Assembly (NCBI RefSeq): GCF_947166265.1 | Contig: NZ_CAMVDO010000001.1 | Coordinates: forward strand, 1-64,000 | From: an uncultured Fibrobacter sp. | GTDB taxonomy: Bacteria; Fibrobacterota; Fibrobacteria; Fibrobacterales; Fibrobacteraceae | Length of the DNA: 64,000 nt | Direction of reading: 5' to 3' | Shown: positions 17,604-26,001 of the stretch, in pieces | Position numbering within the stretch: the stretch's first letter is position 1 | How the letters are laid out: the number at the start of each line of letters is the position of its first letter | Made by a program: the position numbers and the translations under genes | The notes under the pieces: generated by a model | The model's input: the letters and a program-made list of their open reading frames with translations, nothing else | Told to the model about the DNA's origin: nothing | Database searches by the model: none

Positions 17604-18128
17604 TTAAAGTTCGCGAATTTCTTTTTCGGAAAGCTTAGTAGCTTCCTTTATAACGGAAATATCAACGCCATTATCGCGCAGGTTCTTCGCAATTTCGCAG
17701 GCTGTTTGATGTTTTAGCCAAGCTTCATCAAAGTCTTTCATCAATTCGCAACGCATATACCTAGCACTAAAATTACACAACTTCACCTCGTTTTGCAAGA
17801 CCTTGAATACGGGGTCGGCTGCAAACTCGCTAAAATCGGCTTCACGGTTGAGCGTATCGATGGCACGAAGCCATTGAGCAATGCGGCTATTGTCGCCTTC
17901 GAACTTTTCCTTCTGCTTGAGGAACTTGTTCACTTCGATGAGAGTCACCGTCTGCCGATCGAAATACACACGCTGCTCTTGATTGCGCAACTGCACCTTA
18001 TGACGATAATTCGGGGATTTCTTGAACGCATCGAAGAACTGGAAACTGACTACATGCAAGTTTTCCAGGCGCGTAAACTGTCCAACCTTTTCCATAGCGC
18101 TCGTAAGACGAGCCACATAAAGAACCAA
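17604..18128 (-). pseudogene. N-truncated PD-(D/E)XK nuclease-family transposase remnant
   Basis: The surviving 174 residues match the C-terminal part of Rpn/YhgA-type PD-(D/E)XK transposase-nucleases: a FFDAFKKSPNYRHK segment, YFDRQTVTLIEVNKF, RIAQWLRAIDTLN, a VFKVLQNEVKLC helix, and a C-terminal EIAKNLRDNGVDI ending in LSEKEIREL. These proteins are normally about 300 residues and carry the catalytic D..(D/E)xK residues in the N-terminal half, which is absent. The reading frame runs upstream only to about 18128, where the end of the next gene (18154) begins. It is most likely a decayed fragment without activity. Confidence 0.6.
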
Positions 18129-18153
18129 ACGGTCATACTACTAACAGAGACCG

Positions 18154-20790
18154 CTAATCCTGCCCGTCCGCAAAGCACCGGACCGAGAACAAATAGTTCA
18201 ATCCAAAAAATGAATTGTTGAAATCATCGATATCTACTTTATCCGTATGAATGAATATTCCCTTGGCACTCGGTCGCAATTCACCGTATTCCGGTGTCGG
18301 ATACCACGTCGATGTCCAGAAAATGGCATACAAATCGGTATCAGTACATTCCGATGAGCAATTGCCAGTACGAGAGCATTGCGATGTGCAATAGCCCGCA
18401 GGAATTGCCGAAATGTGACTCGTATTTGACGCTCTGAGCCATTCTTTATAGCCAACGGACTGCAATGCATGAGCTACCACGCTGTCAAGATGAGCATTCC
18501 ATCTGTCGTAATCACCAAAAGGAGAAATATTGCTTTCGACACGCTCATTGATAACGTCATCCTCATAAGAATATCTGATTGCATCGAAAAGCCCTTTCCA
18601 CTCCGTTTCCGTGGGTAAATGCCAACCTTCAGGGCAAATTCCCCGAACAGGATACTCGGGCGAACAATCCAAATTAATTCCACATCCCTTTCCATTTTCA
18701 GAGAACACGCCCGCACTATCCATGGCGGCGGCCCAGGAATAATAGCGTCCATACTTTTTACAATTATCCTTATTGCAAATATTTCCGTAAGCTACAGAAT
18801 CATCGCTATCTTCGGGCTTTATCTTGTATTCATACCTCAGGTTCTCCACCATCACAGCAACGCCTTTTGAAAAATCTATAATCTGGTATTCATTGCCATC
18901 GCGAGAATCCTTAAACGTACTCAATTTCCCATCCAAGAGGAACGACCATACCCAACCAGACTCGGTGCATTTATAGTTAGAGAACATACCATTCGGTACA
19001 ATAGTCTCATCGAGGATATAGCTTACGCATCCTCTGTTAAATTCAATTTCTTTATCGTTTGCATACCTAAGCGTATCTGCATCCCATACCATTTTCTTTC
19101 CCGTTATCGGGCCTGTCAACAAGGTACCATCTTTTTTCTTCTTCGGTTTCCAGCCATATCGATCTTTTTCAAGATCACTAGCCAATCGCCACTTAGCATC
19201 GTCAGCGCAGGTAAAGCGCAGCATACCGCCCTTATGCTCCGTATCCAAATATTTTTCAGCATAAAAACCGGATCCTGAATTCGAAACATTCTTCACCATC
19301 CCTACAGGAACGCTGTCACTGCCACATACGCCCAAGCCAAGTTCCACACTCCAGAACCTATGAACAAACTTTTCAAATTCCGGAGCCTTTTTCGAAAGTT
19401 TCCACTTTTCCACATTGCTGCGGTATAAGGCAAGCTTACCAGCCGTATCCGCAATAGCCGCCCAATCAGCAATCCGCACCTTAGCCGAGGCATCATCCCA
19501 GGTTCCGTCAAGCGCCATATCGTTTGAAAATTCTGTCAGCAAGACAGACAAATCCGTTTCGGAATCATTTCCCTGCAAAAGAATCGATATCGCAAGCAAA
19601 GCCGCATCGGCATCCGTCTTACCAAACACGTCGAGGTCTTCGGATTCCATCTTAAACTGGCTCGCATCGATATGGAACGCATCAAAGATTTCCGTCTGAG
19701 CCTGCTTTTTGGCGGCCCTTACCGTTTTCGATTCCTTTGTCACCAAGAAATACACGCGGTCTTTTTCAAGGTGAGTCAGCAGATTCACGTTTGCAGACCT
19801 GCGCGAAAGCATATTGGTATAAGCCTCTAGACTAATAGATGTCGCCGTCGGTAATCCCGTGATTTCGTTACGATACTTGCCTTCTACTACGAGCAACGCA
19901 TATTGGCTCACCAAATCACGAGACTGGAACTTGTAGCGGCCGCTGTCACTGGTAATCACGCTCCTAAAATTGCCATTCGTCTGCTTAAGGGTGCGTCCAT
20001 CGGAAAGTTCATACAGGTATACCGTTGACCCCTTGAGGAAAGGCCCCTTCTGAGAAAATCCAGACAAAGTATCAAGAGATATTGCAACTTTTTCGGAATC
20101 AAGTTCCCAAGTGTCACCCGGTACGGAATCTTGCGATGAACCTCCAACCCTAAATTTCAGCGTCATTGTAGAGTCACCGCATTTGATGGTCGCAGAAGAA
20201 TCCGTTTGATTTACAATCGTGCAGCCTACGCCGTCTTTACCTTTTTCTCCAGAATCGCCTTTGTCTCCTTTCGCGCCGGGATCCCCTTTTTCACCCTGCT
20301 CCCCCTTTTCACCAGGCTCGCCCTGAAGGCCTTGTTCTCCGTCGGCACCGTTCTTGCCATCCTTACCGGCAACACCATTTTCACCATTCTTACCGGCATC
20401 TCCCTTATCGCCCTTCGAGCCATTCAGAACAACGCCAATAGAGTCCCCGTTGCAGATAATTTTAAGTCCGCTCTTATCCTTGAGTTCCTGGGTGGTGCAA
20501 CTGAAATCACCTTCCATGAAAACCGTATCCCTGGCCGATTCCTTTGTCGCAAACCACTTCTTATCGATACAGATACGCACCGAGGATTCGCCCTTCACAA
20601 TCGCCTGCTCCCCCTCGTTTTCCTTGGTACACTTCGGGAGATCCTTGACAGACTCAACGACTTCTACACCCCCCGTAGCGGTTTCGACAATCTTTTCAGT
20701 AGTAGTATTTTCACCGCAAGCCGAAAATAAAGCAAGCGCCGTTAGAGATGCAAAGAAAGAATACTTCGCAAGAACCGAATAACTTTTCAT
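18154..20790 (-). CDS. Collagen-like lipoprotein with C-terminal FISUMP domain
   Basis: The protein has 878 residues. The signal peptide ends in the lipobox ALFSAC with Cys25. After about 100 residues, a run of Gly-X-Y triplets at about residues 124-187 (GDKGDAGKNGENG and GEPGEKGEQGEKGD type) should form a collagen-like triple helix. A middle region of about 400 residues follows (FSQKGPFLKGSTVYLYEL starts a beta-rich domain). The FISUMP domain occupies about residues 655-878, with VMVENLRYEY, YYSWAAAMDSAG, GICPEGWHLPTETEW and a final FSVRC. The layout suggests a trimeric surface stalk displaying a FISUMP head. AGGA lies about 8 nt before the ATG. The function is unknown. Confidence 0.85.
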   Translation of the reverse strand: MKSYSVLAKYSFFASLTALALFSACGENTTTEKIVETATGGVEVVESVKDLPKCTKENEGEQAIVKGESSVRICIDKKWFATKESARDTVFMEGDFSCTTQELKDKSGLKIICNGDSIGVVLNGSKGDKGDAGKNGENGVAGKDGKNGADGEQGLQGEPGEKGEQGEKGDPGAKGDKGDSGEKGKDGVGCTIVNQTDSSATIKCGDSTMTLKFRVGGSSQDSVPGDTWELDSEKVAISLDTLSGFSQKGPFLKGSTVYLYELSDGRTLKQTNGNFRSVITSDSGRYKFQSRDLVSQYALLVVEGKYRNEITGLPTATSISLEAYTNMLSRRSANVNLLTHLEKDRVYFLVTKESKTVRAAKKQAQTEIFDAFHIDASQFKMESEDLDVFGKTDADAALLAISILLQGNDSETDLSVLLTEFSNDMALDGTWDDASAKVRIADWAAIADTAGKLALYRSNVEKWKLSKKAPEFEKFVHRFWSVELGLGVCGSDSVPVGMVKNVSNSGSGFYAEKYLDTEHKGGMLRFTCADDAKWRLASDLEKDRYGWKPKKKKDGTLLTGPITGKKMVWDADTLRYANDKEIEFNRGCVSYILDETIVPNGMFSNYKCTESGWVWSFLLDGKLSTFKDSRDGNEYQIIDFSKGVAVMVENLRYEYKIKPEDSDDSVAYGNICNKDNCKKYGRYYSWAAAMDSAGVFSENGKGCGINLDCSPEYPVRGICPEGWHLPTETEWKGLFDAIRYSYEDDVINERVESNISPFGDYDRWNAHLDSVVAHALQSVGYKEWLRASNTSHISAIPAGYCTSQCSRTGNCSSECTDTDLYAIFWTSTWYPTPEYGELRPSAKGIFIHTDKVDIDDFNNSFFGLNYLFSVRCFADGQD

Positions 20791-20842
20791 AGGAAAATCC
20801 TAAATAAGGCTGAATATTTGAAAATATAAAATAATTATTTCT

Positions 20843-21796
20843 CTACACTTCAATGAGCGTAGCGACTAAGCAACTGTCTTTGGTATGGCCGGAGCCGACG
20901 AAATCGATATCCTGCGACTTGTTCCAAAGAGTCTTCGCTTTCGGATGAACGGACGCAACCGATGCGAGAGCATTCCGCGAGAAAGCAGACAAATTAAATT
21001 CGCTATAGTTGGAACTCACCATAAAGAGGCCACCCTTGTTCAGGAGAGTCGCACAGTCGGCGACGAGCGGCATCAGGTGTTCGCGCACGTTAAAGTTTTT
21101 GCCCTTGAAGCGAGCAAAGCTCGGCGGGTCGAGCACGATGGCATCGAACTTGAGGCCTTTCTTTTGCGCCCAGTGAACATATTCGACGGCGTTGCCCCTG
21201 AAAAATTCGCCCTGCTTGGGTTCGAGCCCGTTGAGCGCGTAGTTTTCGCGGCCCTTGTCCAGAATCTTTGCGCTGATATCTGCGTTTGCCGAGATTTCAG
21301 CGCCACCGAGGCGGCCATGCACCGAGAATGCGCAGGTGTAGCTGAACAAATTAAGCATGCGACGCCCAGCAGCGCGTTCGCCCATTTCCAATCGAATCGC
21401 ACGCATGTCGAGGAACAGCCCCGGATTCACCGTATCGAGCAAATCGATGTGGAACTTCGCAGAACCTTCGCGGACAACGCCTATAGAATCTTCGGGGCGG
21501 CCCACCAGCACTTCCATCGGCGGGTTTTCAAGCGATTTGCCGGAACGAGAAAGGCGTTCCTTGACGACAAGGCAAACGGGAGAAAATTTCTGCGCAATCG
21601 CATCGGCAATAGCACACTTTTCGCGGAGCAGTTCATCACCGAAAAACTGAATCTGGTAACGGTCGCCGAACTTGTCGAGCGTCATGCCTGGGAAACCATC
21701 AGGTGCCCCGTTCACAATGCGGAAAGCCTCCGTCGTTTCGAACAACGGAGCACGTCTTTTATAAGCCGCATCCAAATTATTGATTAAATCTTTCAT
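20843..21796 (-). CDS. Class I SAM-dependent rRNA methyltransferase (RlmI/YccW-like)
   Basis: The 317-residue cytoplasmic enzyme probably methylates a cytosine or other base in rRNA. The SAM-binding motif is in RRMLNLFSYTCAFSVHGRLG, and the catalytic-site region is FDAIVLDPPSFARFKGKNFN, typical of the RlmI/RlmK-type Rossmann domain. GGLFMVSSNYSEFN follows. The N-terminal PUA domain seen in RlmI is not recognisable, so it belongs with the shorter SAM-dependent methyltransferases of this group. The target position cannot be told. A repeat-containing spacer separates it from nrdR. Confidence 0.85.
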   Translation of the reverse strand: MKDLINNLDAAYKRRAPLFETTEAFRIVNGAPDGFPGMTLDKFGDRYQIQFFGDELLREKCAIADAIAQKFSPVCLVVKERLSRSGKSLENPPMEVLVGRPEDSIGVVREGSAKFHIDLLDTVNPGLFLDMRAIRLEMGERAAGRRMLNLFSYTCAFSVHGRLGGAEISANADISAKILDKGRENYALNGLEPKQGEFFRGNAVEYVHWAQKKGLKFDAIVLDPPSFARFKGKNFNVREHLMPLVADCATLLNKGGLFMVSSNYSEFNLSAFSRNALASVASVHPKAKTLWNKSQDIDFVGSGHTKDSCLVATLIEV

Positions 21797-21948
21797 AGGT
21801 ATGAGCTCGGTCGCCTTCAGTTCCCTATGAGGAATGAGGCCTTAGTCAAAAAATAAATTTTTATTCCTAACTGAGTCCTCAAAGGTGCGTAGCACCGACC
21901 TCAAAGTGTGAGTTTATGAACGCGCTCAAAACTCATCGGCGCGCAGCG
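21797..21948. repeat. Dispersed intergenic repeat, TGAGG/GCACCGACCTCA family, copy 1
   Basis: GGTATGAGCTCGGTCGCCTT, TATGAGGAATGAGGC and GGTGCGTAGCACCGACCTCA recur in the same order in the spacer at 22400-22548. CGTAGCACCGACCTCA is identical in both. Related TATGAGG words appear at 56315-56355 and 57929-57960. No gene is seen. Confidence 0.75.
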
Positions 21949-22392
21949 CTACTTGTCCATGCTCTTAATCTGGTCCACGAATTCGCCGACTTCCTTGAAT
22001 TCGCGGTAAATCGAGGCAAAGCGCACGTAGGCGACGGCATCGAGTTTCTTGAGTTCCTGCATCACCAGGTTACCGATCTGTTCGTAGCTGACTTCGAAGT
22101 TTTCGGTAACGGTCAGGGCGTTTTCCACGTTGGTCGCAAGCTGTTCGATATCGGCGACCGAAACGGGGCGTTTCTTGCAGGAGTTCATGATACCGCGCAG
22201 GAGCTTTTCACGCTGGAACGGTTCATGTTCGCCGCTGCGCTTGATTACGGTCAGTGGCTGGACTTCGATGTATTCTCGAGTGGTAAAGCGTTTGCCGCAT
22301 TCGCAGCATTCACGACGGCGACGGATAGACGAACCGCTCACGCGGCTGTCCACCACCTTGTCGTTATCTTTTTTGCAGAACGGGCAAATCAT
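21949..22392 (-). CDS. nrdR: Ribonucleotide reductase regulator NrdR
   Basis: NrdR is a zinc-ribbon, ATP-cone repressor of ribonucleotide reductase genes that binds NrdR boxes. The protein has 147 residues, the standard length. The zinc-ribbon cysteines are Cys3, Cys6, Cys29 and Cys32, within the invariant MICPFC and RRRRECCECGKRFTTRE segments. The ATP-cone covers about residues 46-137, from VIKRSG through VAYVRFASIYREF. No ribonucleotide reductase gene or NrdR box is visible in this window. Confidence 0.97.
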   Translation of the reverse strand: MICPFCKKDNDKVVDSRVSGSSIRRRRECCECGKRFTTREYIEVQPLTVIKRSGEHEPFQREKLLRGIMNSCKKRPVSVADIEQLATNVENALTVTENFEVSYEQIGNLVMQELKKLDAVAYVRFASIYREFKEVGEFVDQIKSMDK

Positions 22393-22399
22393 ATCACTT

Positions 22400-22548
22400 A
22401 TTGTAGGTCTGAGATTTGAGCGCGGTCGCCTTCGGCTCCCTTTGAGGTTTGAGGCTTTAGTAGAAATTTAATTATTCTAGCTGAACCTCAAAAGTGCGTA
22501 GCACCGACCTCAGAGCTCAAAGCCTTGCAAAGCAAGGCGACCTCATCG
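22400..22548. repeat. Dispersed intergenic repeat, TGAGG/GCACCGACCTCA family, copy 2
   Basis: GAGCGCGGTCGCCTTCGGCT, TTTGAGGTTTGAGGC and AAGTGCGTAGCACCGACCTCA match the copy at 21797-21948. AAGCCTTGCAAAGCAAGGC near the right end is an extra palindrome. No gene is seen. Confidence 0.75.
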
Positions 22549-24621
22549 CTAGTTGTTCTTCTTAAATTCCTCGACGTTTGCCTTGAATTCAGCAAGGTAT
22601 TCCTTCGCGGCGGCCACGACGGCTTCCGGAGTGTAACCGAATTCCTTCTCGAGCACTGCAGCCGGAGCAGAGGCGCCGAAGCGTTCGAGACCAGAGACCT
22701 TGCCGAAGCCACCCACAATCTGGGCGAACAGGAGCGGAAGGCCGCTGGACTTCGCGAACACCGGAGTCCAAGGAACAATCACGGATTCGCGGTAAGCCTT
22801 ATCCTGAGCCATGAAGAGGGCCGGGCTGATCATCGAGACCACGCGGACCTTGAGGCCTTCGCCACGGAGGATTTCGGCGGCGTCGTGAGTCAGGAGCACG
22901 TCGGAACCGTTAGACACGAAGGTCAGGTCCGGGCGTGCGGAGCCACAGTTGTCGCTCACGATGTAGGCGCCCTTGCGGCATGCCTTGGAGGCTTCGTAGC
23001 GCTTGTCGCCAGGGAGCGTCTTCACGTTCTGGCGGGTAAGGATGATCGCGGTCGGGCGATCGTTGTTTTCAAAAGCCATTTCCCAGGCAGTCACGGTTTC
23101 GAAGGCGTCGGCCGGACGGAGCACCAGCATTTCGGACTTGCCGTCTTCGCGCTTGAGACCTTCGAGCAAACGGATCTGGGTTTCGTGTTCAATCGGCTGG
23201 TGCGTCGGGCCGTCTTCGCCCACGCGGAAACTGTCATGCGTGTACATGAACTTGACCGGAAGTTTCATGAGGGCAGCCATACGGATAGCCGGCTTCATGA
23301 AGTCGCTGAACACGAAGAATGTAGCACAAATCGGATAGAGGCCGCCGTGCAGTGCGATACCGCAGCAGATGGCGCCCATGGTCAGTTCGGCAACGCCCAC
23401 CTGAACGAAGGCGCCCTTGAAGTCGCCTGCGCGGAAGATGCCGGTCTTGTTGAGGAAGGCCTGGGTGTTGTCGGAGTTAGAAAGGTCAGCAGAGCTGCAA
23501 ATGCAGTTCTTCACGTTTTCGGCGAGGTAGCCGAGCACGGTGCCGGAAGTCACGCGGGTAGCGACGCCTTCCTTGAGTTCGAGGCCAGAAAGGTCGATCT
23601 TCGGAGCCTTGCCCGAGAGCCATTCCTTGAGGGTGGCAGACTTTTCGGGGTTCTTGGCATCCCAAGCGGCCTTGGCCTTCTTCCATTCGGCAACCTGCTT
23701 GCGGAGCTCTTCCTTGCGAGCTTCGAAGCCAGCCTTCACGTCGTCAAAGATCTTGAATGCATCGGCCGGATCGCCACCGAGGTTTTTGACGGTAGCATCG
23801 GTAGAAGCACCTGCTGCGTTGAGCGGCTGACCGTGAGTAGAAACGGCACCTTCGAAGGACTTGCCGTCTTCGGCGATAGCGCCCTTGGCCATGGTGGTGT
23901 GACCGATGATGATGGTCGGCTTTTCAGTTTCGGCCCAGGCGGCCTTGAAAGCCTTGCGGAGTTCTGCAATGTTGTGACCATCGGCCACGTCAATCACGCG
24001 GAAGCCCCATGCTTCGTACTGCTTCTTGAAGTCGTGGCTCATCACGTCTTCAACCCTGCAGGACAGCTGCACCTGGTTGGCGTCGTAGAAGAAAATGAGG
24101 TTCGAAAGCTTGAGGTGACCGGCAATGCGGCCCACGCCATAAGCGATTTCTTCTTCGAGGCCGCCGTCAGACACGAGGCATACGACCTTGTGCTGCAGAA
24201 TGTCGCCAAAACGTTCGACCATGAAGCGTTCGGCAATTGCGTTACCGAGGGCTACAGCATGACCGATACCGAGCGGGCCCGAGGAGTTTTCGATGCCGAG
24301 GGCGACTTCGACTTCGGGGTGACCCGGCGTACGGGAGCCGAGCTGGCGGAAATTCTTGAGATCATCCATCGAGAGGTTGCCGAGCATGGCCAGCTCGCCA
24401 TACAGGAGCGCGGACATGTGGCCCGGATCCATAAAGAAACGGTCACGGGCTTCCCAGTAGGGATTTTCGGGGTCAAAACGGAGAAATTCCGAATACAGGA
24501 GCGTAATGGCGTCTGCTGCGCCCATGGCTCCACCCGGGTGACCGGACTTTGCCTTCTGCACCATGGCAGCGGAAAGGATTCGAATGTTGTCAGCCGCTTT
24601 TGTAACCAGCCTGTCTTCCAC
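22549..24621 (-). CDS. tkt: Transketolase
   Basis: This is a thiamine-diphosphate enzyme that moves two-carbon units between sugar phosphates in the non-oxidative pentose phosphate pathway. It has 690 residues in the usual three-domain order. The N-terminal domain has SGHPGGAMGAADAITLLY, then DPGHMSALLY and a GTP/ThDP region (VVCLVSDGGLEEE) that is less canonical than the usual GDGCLMEG. The middle domain has KTGIFRAGDFKGAFVQVGVAE-like pyrimidine-binding sequence and YTHDSFRVGEDGPTHQP. The start is a GTG at 24621, 10 nt after GAGAGG. The codon bias is strong, as in rpsA, which suggests high expression. Confidence 0.93.
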   Translation of the reverse strand: MEDRLVTKAADNIRILSAAMVQKAKSGHPGGAMGAADAITLLYSEFLRFDPENPYWEARDRFFMDPGHMSALLYGELAMLGNLSMDDLKNFRQLGSRTPGHPEVEVALGIENSSGPLGIGHAVALGNAIAERFMVERFGDILQHKVVCLVSDGGLEEEIAYGVGRIAGHLKLSNLIFFYDANQVQLSCRVEDVMSHDFKKQYEAWGFRVIDVADGHNIAELRKAFKAAWAETEKPTIIIGHTTMAKGAIAEDGKSFEGAVSTHGQPLNAAGASTDATVKNLGGDPADAFKIFDDVKAGFEARKEELRKQVAEWKKAKAAWDAKNPEKSATLKEWLSGKAPKIDLSGLELKEGVATRVTSGTVLGYLAENVKNCICSSADLSNSDNTQAFLNKTGIFRAGDFKGAFVQVGVAELTMGAICCGIALHGGLYPICATFFVFSDFMKPAIRMAALMKLPVKFMYTHDSFRVGEDGPTHQPIEHETQIRLLEGLKREDGKSEMLVLRPADAFETVTAWEMAFENNDRPTAIILTRQNVKTLPGDKRYEASKACRKGAYIVSDNCGSARPDLTFVSNGSDVLLTHDAAEILRGEGLKVRVVSMISPALFMAQDKAYRESVIVPWTPVFAKSSGLPLLFAQIVGGFGKVSGLERFGASAPAAVLEKEFGYTPEAVVAAAKEYLAEFKANVEEFKKNN

Positions 24622-24831
24622 TTTTTTAACCTCTCTTTATAATGTCGGGCGATGAGCCGCCCATAAAATAAGCGCCCCAAATTTAGTTTTTTTACACAGC
24701 CCTCTCAAGGTTATAAGACGCAAAACACCGTAAAAAAGCCAAAAATATGTAAAAATTTGCCAAATGAAAAATAAGTGTTACTTATGGAAAACATACAAAA
24801 AATTATCTATTTTTAGCCGCAAGGAAAAATT

Positions 24832-25914
24832 ATGTCCAAAAGATTGATCAAGCCCATTATTATACTGCTCGCAGGCATGTTCTGTTCTGCCCAGGCAATC
24901 GAAATCAGACCCCTCGCCCAAATCCAGTTCCCAGCCAAGACCAATGTCGCATGGGAAATCCACGGTAAAAAAGACAATACCAAAATGGACGCCGACCTGG
25001 TATACGAAATTGGCTCCGAATTTCTGTGGTACACCAACTATATCCGCTACGGAGCAGGCCTCGCCTACAAGAGCCCTCAAAAGAAAGGGAGCGTAACAGC
25101 CGCCCCCGGAGCCATTCCCGTATGGCTGTCCGCCGGATTCGGCCTGTTCAACAAACAAGCGGTTGTCCAGCCGTACGCAGCAGTAAGGTTCGGCACCCTC
25201 GCCCCCCTCAGTAGCGACGGCAACTGGTGGGAAAGCCCCCTCAACTACTTTGTAAGCGGAGGAGTCGGTGCCATATTCCCCTACGGCATCGGTCTCGAAG
25301 TCGTCTACGACTATTCCTCCCTCAAGAAGTCCTTCAAGAGCATCGAAAAAGAATACCGCGTCTCTTCGGGCCGCATAGGCATCCAGCTATCCGTCGGGTT
25401 TAGCCTCGGCGACGACGCAAAGCCCACCGAAAACAGCACCAAGAACAGCCCAAAAGATTCCGCACAAAGTAACACCCCCGCAGAAGGAACTCAAGAAAAC
25501 ACCTGGTCCGCACTCGAAACCGAAATGGACAATTCTACAAGCGAAGACACCAACACGGCAGATTCCACGGCAAGCGAAGCTCCTTCAGAAACCGACCCCG
25601 CCGAAGCGTCCGTGACAGAAGAAAACGCCACCGAAACAGACACCGTTGCAACCGAGCCTCAAGAAGACGCTCCCGTCGAAGAAACTCCTGCAGAAGCCCC
25701 TACTGAAGAAGTTTCCGAAAACGCAGAAGAAAGCGCCGCCGAAACCGTAGCGGAGAGCGAACCTGAAGCAGCCCCCGCCCCGGTGGAAGAACCCAAGCCC
25801 GCAGCAAAGCCTGCCAAAAAGGCCGCAAAAAAATCCAGCAAAAAATCGACCAAGAAATCTACAAAGAAGTCCTCCAAGAAGTCGAGCAAAAAGGCAACAA
25901 AGAAGAAAAAATAG
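24832..25914 (+). CDS. Exported barrel protein with acidic linker and lysine-rich tail
   Basis: The protein has 360 residues. Residues 1-22 are a signal peptide (KPIIILLAGMFCSAQA). Residues about 25-185 are beta-rich with Tyr/Gly-containing strands, like a small outer-membrane barrel. Residues about 190-315 form an acidic Glu/Ala/Thr/Pro linker. The C-terminus is about 35 residues of Lys/Ser/Ala (KKSSKKSTKKSTKKSSKK type), similar in composition to eukaryotic H1 or bacterial histone-like tails. On an exported protein such a tail could bind peptidoglycan, nucleic acid or acidic glycans; that is only inference. AAGGA lies just before the ATG, and a TATTTTTA-type box is near 24806. Confidence 0.75.
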   Translation: MSKRLIKPIIILLAGMFCSAQAIEIRPLAQIQFPAKTNVAWEIHGKKDNTKMDADLVYEIGSEFLWYTNYIRYGAGLAYKSPQKKGSVTAAPGAIPVWLSAGFGLFNKQAVVQPYAAVRFGTLAPLSSDGNWWESPLNYFVSGGVGAIFPYGIGLEVVYDYSSLKKSFKSIEKEYRVSSGRIGIQLSVGFSLGDDAKPTENSTKNSPKDSAQSNTPAEGTQENTWSALETEMDNSTSEDTNTADSTASEAPSETDPAEASVTEENATETDTVATEPQEDAPVEETPAEAPTEEVSENAEESAAETVAESEPEAAPAPVEEPKPAAKPAKKAAKKSSKKSTKKSTKKSSKKSSKKATKKKK

Positions 25915-25963
25915 TTGGTAGAATTTAGAAGTATCATCTAATCTCTAAATTCTAAGATCCAAT

Positions 25964-25983
25964 AGCAGCAGGTTCCTGCTGCT
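25964..25983 (+). terminator. Terminator fused to next promoter
   Basis: AGCAGCAGG-TT-CCTGCTGCT is followed by TTATTTTATATTTA, so the T-tract continues into the -7 box of the next gene. Confidence 0.75.
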
Positions 25984-25989
25984 TTATTT

Positions 25990-25997
25990 TATATTTA
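25990..25997 (+). promoter_or_regulatory. -7 box of the GT39 gene
   Basis: TATATTTA ends 4 nt before the ATG at 26002. Confidence 0.55.
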
Positions 25998-26001
25998 GCC
26001 C

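Noticed and set aside
18129-18153. Frameshifted continuation of the nuclease remnant into the FISUMP gene
   Set aside because: The sequence past 18128 gives no further family motifs in any frame, so the missing N-terminal half is lost rather than frameshifted.
22525-24642. A 705-codon open frame antisense to transketolase
   Set aside because: It exactly mirrors tkt, whose protein has all family motifs. The open frame follows from the strong codon bias of a highly expressed gene. No start signals or protein-like composition support it.
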